Shown here in pieces: positions 49,230 to 60,179 of a stretch of DNA of 64,000 bases. The translations under genes were made by a program, and so were the position numbers. The DNA lies in NCBI GenBank assembly GCA_037957365.1, contig JARHVA010000081.1, forward strand, positions 6,749,501 through 6,813,500, written 5' to 3'. The number at the start of each line of letters is the position of its first letter. Position 1 is the first letter of the stretch. This DNA is from Torreya grandis (Eukaryota; Streptophyta; Pinopsida; Cupressales; Taxaceae). The notes below the pieces were generated by a model that made no database searches, had not been told where the DNA came from, and saw only the letters and a program-made list of their open reading frames with translations.

Positions 49230-50280
49230 CATTAGTGGGTTATTTAAAAATATTTCCTTCATTATTTTGTAATCTATAAGTACTAGGACCAAGGATGTAT
49301 TTGACTAAGGACCCCACCATTTTTGTGCATACTTATCTTCCTTATCATGTGTATAATCTAGTTTGAAGACTGGATCACCAACAATTAAAGTTTAAATTCT
49401 GACATTTTTATTATGTTGTTTAGTAATGTGAACATTTTATTGGTGACTATGTTCTAAAAAAACCATATGTCACTCATCTAGGAAATATAAAGCATGGATA
49501 TGGGCCTCACATAATTCCTCATTAGGAATTATGCCATGAAGATAAATAAATAAATATGGTAGCTAAAATAATAAAGGTAAGATTGATTTAAACCCATATA
49601 CAAATGAAAATGGCATTACCCTAGTAAAAGTGCATATGCTAGTGAAATAAGCCTAAATTATAGGATAAATATGGATATGCCAGTCAATACAAGATTCTGT
49701 AATAGACTTTTATAAGATTTTATTCAAAATTTTATTAGTTGATTCTACTTGGCCATTAAATTGAAGATGATAAGGTGTTGAGAATTTGTGAGTAATTTTG
49801 AATTTTTCACACTTTATTTTTGATGTTGCCACCATTGTTAGAAATTATGGTATGAGGAAATCTAAAATAATAGATGATTTGATTGAGAATTAATTTGGAA
49901 ATGGTAATACTAGTAACATTAATAAGAAGCATGGCTTCTACCTAATTGGTGAAGTATTTTATTACAATGATAATGAATATGTGACCATCTTTTGATCTAG
50001 GTAATTTACCAATGAGAGCTAATCCCCATATATAGAATAGCCAAGGAGACTCCATAGTTCATAGTTTAGCCAGAGGAGAGTGTATAAGATCATCATGAAG
50101 TTGGCAAGGATCACACTTTTCAAAAAAATCAATGGCACATTTTTCAAGAGTAAGCCAAAAGTAACTCATATGCAGGCATTTTTAGGCTATATAAAGACTG
50201 CTACAGTGACCATTGTAGATGCCCCCATGTGTTTGTTTGATAAGAGCATGAATTTCCTTTGGCATGACACAACATAGTAA
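49230..50280 (-). pseudogene. Integrase pseudogene of element E
   Basis: Minus-strand landmarks: zinc-binding end 'FEKCDPCQLH' (about 50125), core 'WGLALIGKLPRSKDGH' (about 49990) where Ala stands at the first catalytic Asp position, 'SNNGGNIKNK' (about 49840) where Asn stands at the second, and C-terminal 'VGDPVFKLDY ... KWWGP' (about 49290-49380). Lost catalytic residues plus stops show it is inactive. Confidence 0.78.
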
Positions 50281-50639
50281 AGTTATTTGGATATTATGAT
50301 AATAAAATGTGTTGTATCAAATTACATATTTGAATGCTTGTTTGAGAATTCAAATATTTTCATGAGAATCTATTTTTGGAGGCTGAGTTTGATGTTTTAT
50401 GAATTGAATTATATTTTTTTACCATGGGTTCTATCGAATAGTAACAACCTTGATGTGACAAATTAGAGAATTATTTTTATTTTGTAAATAATAAGGTGAT
50501 TTACTCATTTGAATAATAAATTGAGAATCATGAAGTACTTGATGAGGTTGAAAGAGAGATGTTGATGAAGAAATAAAATTAGCTATGACATTTTGTTCTC
50601 ATGGGATAGTTTTGACGGTAAAAGAGGCAAATTCTTTAG

Positions 50640-50910
50640 CAAGCATAGTGTAAATTTGATGATATGTGATAAATTTTTCACTTTTGCATAAATATCTCCA
50701 CTAACTTGAAGACATATGAGTTAAAAATCACCTAAAACATGTAGATATGGGATGTCTAAATTGATTGTAGCTTGCATGCCTAGTGTTAGATCTTCACATT
50801 CAACCATATTATTGGTAACATCAAAGGTTAATAAAAATTTTAAATTTATGATTTTACCATGTGGGTTTGTTAAGTCACATCCTACCATAGCTCTTTGAAG
50901 CATTTGGCAT
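50640..50910 (-). pseudogene. Second (archaeal-type) RNase H pseudogene of element E
   Basis: 'NPHGKIINLKFLLTF', 'VTNNMVECEDLTLGMQATINLDI' and 'LHVLGDF' match the extra RNase H of Tat elements, as in element B at 23535-23890. A 60-codon frame is still open. Confidence 0.78.
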
Positions 50911-51129
50911 CATCAAAGTGAAGTGGGAAGTGTCTTCATGTAAGTCAATTGTAACTTTCAATAATTCTTCAATGACCACTTTAGATTAAGTGGTAGAAGG
51001 AGTAGGGTCATTTTATTCTTGGTTGTTTTCTTATTGATTAGTAGTGAAGTTGTGGAAATAATCTTTGAGTGATATTACTTAGTTAAGACCTTCAATATTA
51101 ATTTCTTTGTCAAGAAGATTATCTTGAAG

Positions 51130-51640
51130 GTGGTTTATAACTAGTAGGGAAGCCATTGTAAATTATTCTATGATGACTTATATTTTGACAAATTTTTATG
51201 TAACAATATGAAGGTAAAATTACATAATAATAGCATCCATTTACCAATTCTATCTCTAGGTAAGAAACATTTGGATAAAAAATGACAAAGTGGATCAGAA
51301 TGGATAATAAAATTAGTTTGGTAGATCATGTAATGACGAATCTTTTCAACTATGAAATAGAAATAAAGACAATCACATTATACTTTTGTATAAATTTTTT
51401 GAAATTAATCAAGCCTCAAATTATATAATAGATAACATAGTCTCATCTTGTATCATCTTACTAGGCAAGCATTGTCCCAATTTATATCGGGGTAGAAGAT
51501 GTATATATATTTAATGGATAATCATTGAAAAGTGGACAAAGAGTAGGGGGTGAATCAAAGATTCTTTCATGCTATAAAATAATTTTTGGAATGAATACAT
51601 CCATTCTAAAGTATTAACTATTTTAAGAAGAGAATTAATA
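51130..51640 (-). pseudogene. RNase H (RT-linked) pseudogene of element E
   Basis: Minus-strand fragments 'KIRHYMIYQTNFII', 'SKCFLPRDRIGKWMLLLCNF' and an upstream block follow the gypsy RNase H order. Stops and frameshifts are frequent. Confidence 0.6.
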
Positions 51641-51705
51641 GAGTAAATATGGTAAGCCATTTATGGAATAAAATGATGAATTACTGCAAGTTTCCTAAGG
51701 TATGT

Positions 51706-52046
51706 TCATGTGTTAGGAATGGAATAAGGAATATGCATATTAATGATAACTTTGATTTTAGTTGGATAAACATAAATTCCCCAAAGGGAAATTAAAAATC
51801 CTATAATTTTACTAGAGGTAACCCTAAATACACATTTAAAGGGATTGAGTTTAACTTTGTATTTATTAAGTTTATCAAAAATTATAGCCAAGTCATGAAG
51901 GTGAGATTTATGACTCTTAGATTTGTAAATGATATCATCCACATAGGTTTTAATAATTTTGTGAATAAGATCATGAACAATATTGGTCATTACATGTTGA
52001 TAAGTATCTCCATCATTTTTTAAGCCAAAAATAATTTTAACATAAT
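51706..52046 (-). pseudogene. RT C-terminal half of element E with intact YVDD
   Basis: Translation shows 'VKIIFGLKNDGDTYQHVMTN', then YVDD at 51934-51945, then 'KYKVKLNPFKCVFRVTSSKIIGFL'. The frame runs on into the solo LTR, where coding similarity ends at about 52047. The catalytic box is intact although the gene as a whole is broken. Confidence 0.85.
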
Positions 52047-52051
52047 AATAG

Positions 52052-53240
52052 ATATAGATATGGAATCCAAAGTGAGTTAGATCATGCATTAGTGAAGAAA
52101 AACTTAAATATTCATAAAGAACATAAATCACAAATCCAAATCTCTAAATTGGTTTTTTAAAATGAAAATTAAGAGATATTTAAAGAAATAATAGAAAATC
52201 AAACCTTCCCAAGAGCATCCCACCTCCAAATGTGACTCAAAACATGATTTTTCCCTTGATTTGGTGTTCCATATCTTTAGAAATGATGAGTGGCTTGCTC
52301 CTTCATCATCTCTCAATGCACCAATGAACAAGGCTCATGAAATTAATCAATGATGTGCCAATAGTGAAGCTATCCTATTGAAAATTAATCATAATAATAC
52401 TACACAAAAAGAGCTTGTGATGATAATTTTGCATAATAAGTTTAAACCAAAGAATCTTGAAAAGATGTGTGAGAACCCTCATATTTATAGTTTTTAGAAA
52501 TTATCAGAATCAACCATGATCATCCATCTTGAGATCAAGATGTGTGTCCATGAATCAATTCAATTTTGTAGGCTCAATCCATAAATATGCCCATTAATAT
52601 TTGGAAGAAAGGGATATTAAAGAAGTATGTGAGGGCTTAAACCTGATATTTGTTCCATTTGTGGATTATGGATGCCACCCTATTGATGATGTCACCTAAT
52701 GTTGCAAATATTAGGAATGAATTTTCAATTAATAAATCTTAAATAACTTCTATGAATTTTCCACTTGATCTTTTAATTTTCTTTAAAAGTGAGGTTAATT
52801 AATTTTTTTGCAATTCTTTGGAAATTGGTTTCTCACTTAATCAAACTAGTCAAAATGTCAAGTTATTAGGTTTTAATTTGAATAGAATATAATTATAATA
52901 AGGTGTCAATTACATATGAACCACTATCCTATTTAGGATAATGTCAACATGAAATAACACATGCACATGTCATGTGCTTCTAAATTAGAAGAATTCATTG
53001 GTTTACAACATCGAATTGTATTTTCACCATTTTGACTTGAAATGATTTAAGAAAAGTTAATAATCACATAAAATTCATTACCCCATTCAGGGACATATTT
53101 GCCTAAGTTGGCACTTGTATATGACAATATCGAACCATTTAGTTCAGTTTTGTGATTTTGCCCCAAATTATGCATTGTTTGTATAATTTCGAGTAAGATT
53201 GATAATTTCAACACAATGATGTTAGGAATTGGATGTCTAA
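52052..53240 (-). mobile_element. Solo LTR of the element B family inside RT of element E
   Basis: 1189 bp. Minus-strand start TTAGACATCC corresponds to TGTAGACACC. Co-linear matches to the B LTR include 'CCCTgAATGGGGtAATG', 'ATCATTTCAAGTCAAAATG', 'ATCCTAAATaGGATA', 'CACACATCTtgATCT' and 'GAtGAAGGAGCAAGCCAC'-type blocks. AATAG occurs on both sides (52047-52051 and 53241-53245), and the RT reading resumes on the other side (WGTYF / YYYVKI). Recombination between two LTRs normally leaves such a solo copy. Confidence 0.8.
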
Positions 53241-53245
53241 AATAG

Positions 53246-53740
53246 GTACCCCATTATGTGGTAAACTTTATTTTATGTTGGTTTTTAGGAGCTATTTGAA
53301 TTTGGTTATATCCTAAGAAACCATCCATGAGTGATAACATTTCATACCTAGTGGTAGAATTGACAATGTCATTTATTGAAGGAAAAGGAAAGTTATAATT
53401 CAGACATGCCAAAGTTAAGTTATGAAATTTAATGCATATATGAGTAATAATAGTAATTTTTTTATGAATAGGAACAAATTTTGAGACCCATTCTTAGTAG
53501 TCCACTAATTTAATGAATTTAACATACAAAATTTTTATGATTTCTTTATGACATAAGGAAAAAATCTTAGGTGGGAATTTTTATTGCTTTTGGAGAATGG
53601 GTTTAGAATTTGGATAAGTGATTATGTTATGAAAAATGATGCTAAAATCAATTCCTAAAATATCTTTATATGACCAAGTGAACACTTAATGATATTTTTC
53701 AAATAAGAGAGAAATTATTATGCTCTTTGAGAGTGGCATC
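53246..53740 (-). pseudogene. RT N-terminal half of element E
   Basis: Minus-strand blocks 'VFTWSYKDILGIDFSII', 'EWVSKFVPIHKK', 'YEMLSLMDGFLGYNQIQIAP' and a final 'WGTYF' match the fingers and palm of gypsy RT. Coding stops at the solo LTR. Confidence 0.8.
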
Positions 53741-54770
53741 TTTAGAGATGGTAATAGGTGGAGTATATGTAGGTGTACTATACTCTATTTTTTTAGATTA
53801 TTCAATGAGAATGACATTTAAATCTTGGAAATGATATGGTTTAGGAGGGAGAGAGGATATAGGATGTATTTTAAGATCTAAACTAGCAATGAAATTGTCT
53901 AAATAAGGAACATTTTATTTAAATTTACCAAGCTAATGATGTTGATGTAGAAGTTGAGGTCATCTAAAGTGGAGGAGATCTAGTATAGCTTCATCACTAG
54001 GAAGCATATGTAAAGGTCCATAGTATTATAAATCCACTTTAAGATCAATGATTTGATTAAATTTGATATCATATTCAAAATTTGTTTGTCTATCATCAGT
54101 GGATTTAACATCTAAGGTAATTTTAGGTGGAGTAGTGGAAATATATTTTGTGCTGGTGAGATAAAGTTGAGTTAAATCAATTGTATCTATAATCATTGTA
54201 TTGGCTTGCTCAATATATGAGGTTTCAATCAAATTGAGTTGGATAAATTTAGATAATGTTAATTTAGTTTTATCAATGTAATTTTGAGAAGGTGAAATAA
54301 TTTATGTAGTTGGCAAAGTAGATTGTAGTGGATTAGGTTTTGTAGAAGGTTTATAATATGTATGAGTTTGGATTTATTCAATTACTGATGAGGTGTTTAA
54401 TAATAGTGGATTAATAGGAGGTATATAAAGTTCAGGTTCTTATTCAATATTGAATGAGAAATGAATGACATAGACATTAGAATTTAAGTCATGTATTTTT
54501 GCTAATGTTTGATGATAATGTTGTATATATAAATTTCATGATTGGGCTTGAGCCATGATATAATTATCATCATAAGTGTGAGAAATAGTACAAGCATCTA
54601 TTTCTTTAGGAAAATTAATGGTTAAAACACCTATTTTTCTAAATTTATTAGGATACATAGTTAAAGTATCTTCAAAAATATTTACTACTACATATTCATT
54701 ACATGTGAAATCATCTTTATTATAAGAGGCTTCAAATACATTACATGGAGGGGAATATTAGTAGTGTCAT
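53741..54770 (-). pseudogene. PR-RT linker of element E
   Basis: A low-similarity segment with an open stretch at 54026-54232 and blocks such as 'LDLKIHPISSLPPKPYHF'. Tat elements have a long variable linker here. Confidence 0.4.
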
Positions 54771-57330
54771 TGATGTAGGAGCATCACTAGGTAATAGGGG
54801 TATTAATGAGTGTAAGTGTGTTTTTTTTTAACATTTTGGTATTATGTGAGTGTTAAGGGTTGTTAAAAGGTCCTATAGGTTTTTTTGGTGTGAGTGAAGT
54901 CCATGTAAAGTGTGTTTTGATAGCCCTTTGGCATTTTCCTACCAACATTATCTATTTAAATATTTAAACTATAAAAATTAACTTAGGGTGAGTTTCATGA
55001 AAGGTAAGGTTTGACAAATGATTTATATATATCCTTATGGTCCTAGGTGATTGTGTTAATATGTTTTAATGTAAAATCCTTGGAAAAAGTAATGTGATCC
55101 AAGAAAGTGGATTTGTAACTGCCTTCCATATGTGGAGATGACAAGAAAGAAGGAAGTTATTTACATGTTTTAGGTTTTTAAGGAGATAGAAATGCATTAG
55201 GGTAAAATAGTGTGGGTAAAGTATAATATAATTAATAAGGATATAAGAGTTATAAATAAAAGATAAAATGGTTCAAAAGAGAACAATATTTTCATAACTC
55301 TACTTGTGTAAGAAAAAAACTCAGTGTTTGACAATGTATATATGGGAGTTTTAAATAAGAGAAGTGTTTGACAAATAATTATATACTATCAATACTCTTT
55401 ATTTCATGTAAGTGATAAATATTTAATTTTGGAATATAGAGATAAAAATAACTCCCAATAGGTGGAATCAAGAAAGCATTATGGTAAAACTAAATAGGGA
55501 TTCATCATATAATTTTGTGTATAATGTTGATTTGAATTCAATGATTGAGATAAGGATTCCTCATATTTTTTAATGACTCTTGTTATTTTTATGATATGTG
55601 AATATTATGTTATTAATTTTCCTTTATATATAGTTTAATTTGGTTATTAATATTCATTTGCTAAGTCACCTTATATAGTCTAAATAAGAATAGGAAGACT
55701 TTATTTGATACAAGCTGAATAAGGAAATTAAATACATCATTTTAAGTTGAATAAATTATATCTCATAATAGATATGTTTTATATGATCTATTATTTTTGA
55801 ATATGTTCTATTTGAGTGCTTATAACATACTCCACATTCAAGAGTTTACTCTATTTTTCCTTATCCATTGATATAGTCTTGAAACAAGAAGATAAAAAAT
55901 TATAAAGAGGTGTGTAAAATGTTTTTGAAGATTTTTTTGAGATTTGAATCCATTGTATTAATTATGGAAAGTTAATACAAACCATAAAACATCAATAATT
56001 TTTTTAAATGAGCAAGTCTCAGTCCAAACTCTCCTTTTCCATGAACACAATCCTATGGTAAACTCAAAAATCTATAAATCCATGTATTTGAGCTTTGTAG
56101 TGATTTTTCATGACCAAATAATCATTTGATAATTTGGATAAATATTTATTAAAAATTATCTAATTTTTATAAAAGGTGTATCTCAAAACTTATAATATCT
56201 AATTTAGAGCCTCTCGAGAGCTCACTGGACTATACAACCCTAAGTTAAGGTTTTGAATTGAAAAATTGAATAAATTATATATCAATAGTTAAATCCTATT
56301 GAAAATGTATAATTATAGATAAACCTAATCATTTTATAATATTTTACAATTTTTGGAACCATAACCTACCATATTGTATGATATTCTAGATCGTGTCTTC
56401 AAAATAGGCCTAATAGACCTAATTAGGGGTGAGAATTGATGAGTTAAAGGGGTTATATAAAGAAATGAGGTATGAAACTATTTTTGAAGCTAAATGAAGC
56501 TAAAGTGTAATTAAATATGTCCTTAATTTGTCTTTTAAGTGTTATAGTGAGTTCAGACCTAGAAGGTTTGCATGAAAAGAAGGTTACAAGCCAATAGGCT
56601 TCAAGGAGGAATGAGAGCATTGGTAGAGAGTTGTAGCTAAGTGATTGAGTGTGATGAGTGGGTAACTATTGTTTTTATAGTAGGTAGGTGTATGCTCATA
56701 ATATACTTAATTATGAATACTAGAACCATGAAAATCATACATGAAGCTATGAATCCTTTGAGTTTATATGAGAGATTAAACTGTTTGAACTAAGAAAAGA
56801 GAGTGAAAATATGAAAGTGGTGATTGAGAGACTAGTGTAGATGATGGTGAGTATATCAAGGAGTGAGAGAATACATGGAATGAATAAGAGTGATCTAATT
56901 CAATATTTTGAAATTAATTTATGCTTACAAGAAGGCTTATGAGCTTAGTGGAAACAAGGTGTTAAGAAAGAAGCAAAGTTCTTGTTTAAAGCTAGCCAAA
57001 CCAAATCAAAGAAAGCATATAAAATAAGATATTAGAGTAAATTTATTATTTAGTATAAAATAATCTACCTAAATTGACCAAGAGGTTATAAAAAATCTTA
57101 TTTATGATAAATGTGACAAATAAGGAAGAGTGGGGTTAAGATCCTGTAAATTAGAGAACCTAAATAGGCAGAGGTAGATTTAAGCTTTACATCAGTCACA
57201 AATTATAGGAATAGTGTGATCGTTTAGGAGTAAATAAGGAGGAAGACATTATACTATATAAGTGAGTATATGAGTGGTATTTCAAGTTTTTTGTAATTCA
57301 TTTGGTTCATCATGATATGAATCGATGAGA
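54771..57330. other. Unassigned AT-rich block inside element E
   Basis: 2.5 kb between linker and protease without recognisable coding or terminal repeats. Either a very decayed long linker or another inserted element. Confidence 0.35.
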
Positions 57331-57389
57331 GTAACATGTAAAGAAGCATTCATGTTAACGCATTTAGGGAGAGGTGGACTATTAATTTG

Positions 57390-57860
57390 GGGAATGGTTG
57401 GAATGCGATATTGATATTTAGGATTTGGTAGTTGTATACTCTATGGATTAGGATTAGATTCATGATTATAGTGTTTGCCATTATGTATGAATCTAATACA
57501 TTAACTACCTGAAAAGGTGATAGCATGCATATGATGTGTCCATAAGTGACCAAGGAGAATGTTTTAAGATAAGGGATGATCAATAACCATGAGATTAGTG
57601 TGAATTATATTGGCTCCAATAGTAAGGGGGAGCCAAATACAACCAAGTGGTTTTTTTTGTTCTTATCAAATCCTCTACATGTGAGTCATGTTTGTTTGAG
57701 ATTTTATTTGGTGTATCTAATTTTTTGAATTAACCAAATACAAGTTACATTAATTTTTGATCCTTCATCTACTAGGATTTTTTGAGTAAGTTTATTATTG
57801 ATCAAAATTTTAATAAAGAGGGTTGGATCATCTACTCAAAAAATAATTTCATCATTAATC
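57390..57860 (-). pseudogene. Retropepsin (PR) pseudogene of element E
   Basis: Minus-strand 'QKILVDEGSKINVTC' (about 57750-57790) is the active-site block, with Glu replacing the residue after Asp. 'NILLGHLWTHHMHAIT' (about 57510-57560) is the C-terminal flap-side signature, followed by 'CIRFIHNGK'. Stops and frameshifts are present. Confidence 0.75.
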
Positions 57861-57978
57861 ATATCCCATTCGATAAATTCTATGGATAATTTTGAAGATG
57901 TGGATGTAGACACCTAAAAAGTGTCTAACCCTTGGTCCTTTCTCCCTCCTTGTCCTCCTTGGTCCCTAACTCACCTAA

Positions 57979-58023
57979 GTCTTATTAATTGGAAATAAAC
58001 ACCTATTTTTAATTAAATAAGAC
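57979..58023 (+). other. AT-rich hairpin in LTR C
   Basis: GTCTTATTAATT pairs with AATTAAATAAGAC with one bulged base around a 20-nt loop. Counterpart of 1042-1072 with different sequence. Confidence 0.5.
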
Positions 58024-58203
58024 CCCTTTTTCCCTCTCCTTGCCACCTCACCACCCTAGGATACCCTCCTTGGATCCCCTTCATTCCCCACATGGCCATT
58101 TAATGCCTTAGACTCCCTTTCCAACCTCTTCCCTCGCCCGTTTAACCCCCCCGTCGACCGTTTCATCGTGACATTCATTCGACCCGGCCGTTGGGAAACG
58201 GAT

Positions 58204-58225
58204 GAAAGGCTATTTTTAGCCTTTC
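58204..58225 (+). promoter_or_regulatory. CTATTTTTAG-centred hairpin in LTR C
   Basis: A 9-bp stem GAAAGGCTA/TAGCCTTTC around TTTT. See the LTR A copy (1247-1266): one stem pair has changed on both sides. Confidence 0.45.
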
Positions 58226-58240
58226 TCCGGCCTTTCAGCC

Positions 58241-58291
58241 GCCGATGTCGGTCAGCCTTTGGCCGACGTCGGCGATATTGCCGGCGTCGGC
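58241..58291 (+). repeat. Palindrome array 1 of LTR C (3 copies)
   Basis: 12-bp units start at 58241 (GCCGATGTCGGT), 58262 (GCCGACGTCGGC) and 58280 (GCCGGCGTCGGC), with steps of 21 and 18 bp as in LTR A. Confidence 0.85.
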
Positions 58292-58841
58292 ATCCCTTCA
58301 TAACGGTTTCTTCACCGTTTTCTCTGTCTACTGGTTCCGCTTGGATTTTCTCCACTTCTCTGCTTCTCTAGCTCTCACACCCTGACCCTTGAATCTTTGG
58401 CACCAAACCCTTGTATCAGCAATCTCTCTACCAATCAATCTGACTCTCTCTCCCTTAGGTACACAGCAATCTTCTGCAGGTGAACTACAGGGATTCTTCA
58501 TCAGCAACAGGGCTTCAACAAGCGGCAACAACACCTTCTTCAGCAGGGCACAGGTATGTTCTCTGTTTATATTCTTTATGCCTTCTAGTTATTATGTTCT
58601 AAGCTATATTCAGCTCTTCTACCCCCTCAGACCTGACTGTCACCCAGACCCGGATTCCTACCTCCCAGATTGGCTTCCTCTATCTCCCTGTCCCTCTCCA
58701 TCCTTCTGACTAAAACCCATCCTCAAACCAGGCCCAGAGCAGACTCAGACCTTCGTCCACAAACCCGTCCACTGACCATCTTTAAACAGAGCACAAATCA
58801 AGACCCGGACCATCCACAGAGCAGACCCTGCCATTGCCCCG

Positions 58842-58933
58842 ACCGACGCCGGTCATTATCCCAACCGACGTCGGCAGACTAACCGACATCGGCAGACCTG
58901 ACAACCGACGCCGGTAGGACCACCGACGCCGGC
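58842..58933 (+). repeat. Palindrome array 2 of LTR C (5 copies)
   Basis: Units start at 58842, 58864, 58882, 58904 and 58922 (ACCGACGCCGGT, ACCGACGTCGGC, ACCGACATCGGC, ACCGACGCCGGT, ACCGACGCCGGC). Steps of 22, 18, 22 and 18 bp are identical to LTR A. Confidence 0.88.
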
Positions 58934-59059
58934 GACTGCAACCAAGCCGACAGCTTCTTCCAGATAAGCTTTTGCTCCCTTTTCTCTTTCAGTTTGCTAT
59001 CATTTCAGTTTATTTTAGCATTTTGTCTTTTTATCAGTCACTTATCTTTTATCAAAATA

Positions 59060-59124
59060 GTGGGTTGACCTCCCTCAAGGAAGTTCTCATACTTCTGGGA
59101 ACAAGCTCTTGCTTGGCAACCCAC
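59060..59124 (+). ncRNA. 65-nt multi-stem RNA element in LTR C
   Basis: Outer stem GTGGGTTG/CAACCCAC, inner hairpins GAAGT/ACTTC (59080-59095) and CAAGC/GCTTG (59102-59115), and a weaker first arm (CCT/AGG). Same length as in LTR A. Confidence 0.6.
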
Positions 59125-59325
59125 CGCCTATCTCTCTAACATCTTTTTGTCCAAGTTTTCTTGTTTTGCAGGTGTCATTCCTCCACAGCCAAAGAGGAGT
59201 GCTCAAAAACGTCTGGATTTACGGTGCGCAATCTTTAGTCCAGGTACTTCCAAGCCTTGTCCATTACTTTCTTTTAGTTTCTTTCTTTTTAGTCTGAAAA
59301 GCGAAATTTGAGGTAGAAACATCTC

Positions 59326-59344
59326 TGGCACGCCCGGTGGGACC
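59326..59344 (+). other. Primer-binding site of element C
   Basis: TGGCACGCCCGGTGGGACC lies 4 bp after the LTR. The TGG start fits a tRNA CCA end. The tRNA species was not assigned; it is not initiator Met. Confidence 0.8.
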
Positions 59345-59716
59345 CTAGGTTCCTCCTGGGTTCCTTTTTATTTTTCATTCATTTAGGTGCATTTAGGCTC
59401 CTTTCTTCTTGTCTCCTTCTTCTATTCCAAATGACACTATAAGCAAGACTAAAACGAATCCTTCTTTTCTTTCTTCCTTGCATTCTAGACTAGTGTAAAT
59501 ATCATACTCTCGTCCCTTTCTCCATCTTTTTTTCATAACAACATCACATTTCAACTTGGGCATTAAAACATATTGCACTTTCATTTCTGCTTGTGCTTGC
59601 ATTAGTCCACATCTAGTAACTTAGGCGCATATTGAATGAACCGTAAACACTTGATGTTACACTACCGAATCACATGCACTAAAACACACATAAAACATAC
59701 CTGAGACAAGGCCCGA

Positions 59717-59783
59717 CTGGGATTTCATCCCCCAGCGGATACCTTACCCGTCCCGGTGACCCTACTTGGATTTCATCACCAAG
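59717..59783 (+). ncRNA. Twin hairpins with the same loop in leader of C
   Basis: CTGGG-ATTTCATCC-CCCAG (59717-59735) and CTTGG-ATTTCATCA-CCAAG (59765-59783). The loops share eight of nine bases, while the stems differ by compensating changes. Location between primer site and gag suits a packaging or dimerisation signal; that role is inference. Confidence 0.55.
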
Positions 59784-60179
59784 GGGGAAGCCCACTCCGT
59801 TCTCTGGCGGAGGATAAACTCTAGGAGAGGTATATCTTGGCTAAGCGAGACCAGCTAACCACTGGAATCGTGAAGTGAGGGGAGCTTGCTCCTTAGCACC
59901 AGGCCACGTACCAGACCCTAACACAGATCTTTGAGCACCTAAAACAACACCCGAAACCATCTTTAGACTGCCTTCTTCTAGGACCCGTTCTTCAGCCAAT
60001 CTCCCCAAACATTCATCTAAGGCATAAGCCACAAGTTTCTAAGGTTAATTCCTAGGATTTATCGCTTAGGCTTGTCTGTCTTTCTCTGTTTTCCTCTTCT
60101 CATCTGTTTGTTTGAGTGTGTGAGGACGCTTTCTTCTTTGTTTTTCCAAGAACCTTTTGGCTCTCTGGAAAACACAGTG

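Larger units (their letters stand above)
49230..57884 (-). mobile_element. Element E: degenerate Tat-type Ty3/gypsy pol on minus strand
   Basis: Read on the minus strand the order is PR (57390-57860), a long gap, RT N-terminal half (53246-53740), a solo LTR insertion, RT C-terminal half (51706-52046), RNase H (51130-51640), second RNase H (50640-50910) and integrase (49230-50280). The second RNase H marks the Tat branch. The gag side is cut by element C at 57905, and any remainder lies right of the window. LTRs were not identified. Confidence 0.82.
58554..59171 (+). other. Candidate intron inside LTR C
   Basis: Donor CAG/GTATGTT at 58554 and acceptor TTTTGCAG at 59171 match the positions of donor and acceptor in LTR A. 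A 72-nt exon would end at 59243 (CAG/GTACTTC). A possible last acceptor, CTCTAACCAG, ends at 60501, eight bases before the gag ATG. Confidence 0.35.
57905..59321 (+). mobile_element. 5' LTR of element C
   Basis: Starts TGTAGACACC and ends GGTAGAAACA, 1417 bp. It is homologous to LTR A. It contains an AT hairpin (57979-58023), a CTATTTTTAG hairpin (58204-58225), palindrome arrays (58241-58291, 58842-58933), candidate splice sites (58554, 59171, 59244) and the 65-nt multi-stem element (59060-59124). Short frames inside, such as 58389-58709, do not hold up against LTR A. Confidence 0.9.

Noticed and set aside
49230..57884. Chromovirus or Athila-type element
   Set aside because: No chromodomain after integrase and no env-like frame seen. 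The second RNase H indicates Tat.
58056..58709. Frames of 67-106 codons in LTR C
   Set aside because: No counterpart in LTR A, and some cross the candidate splice site and palindromes.
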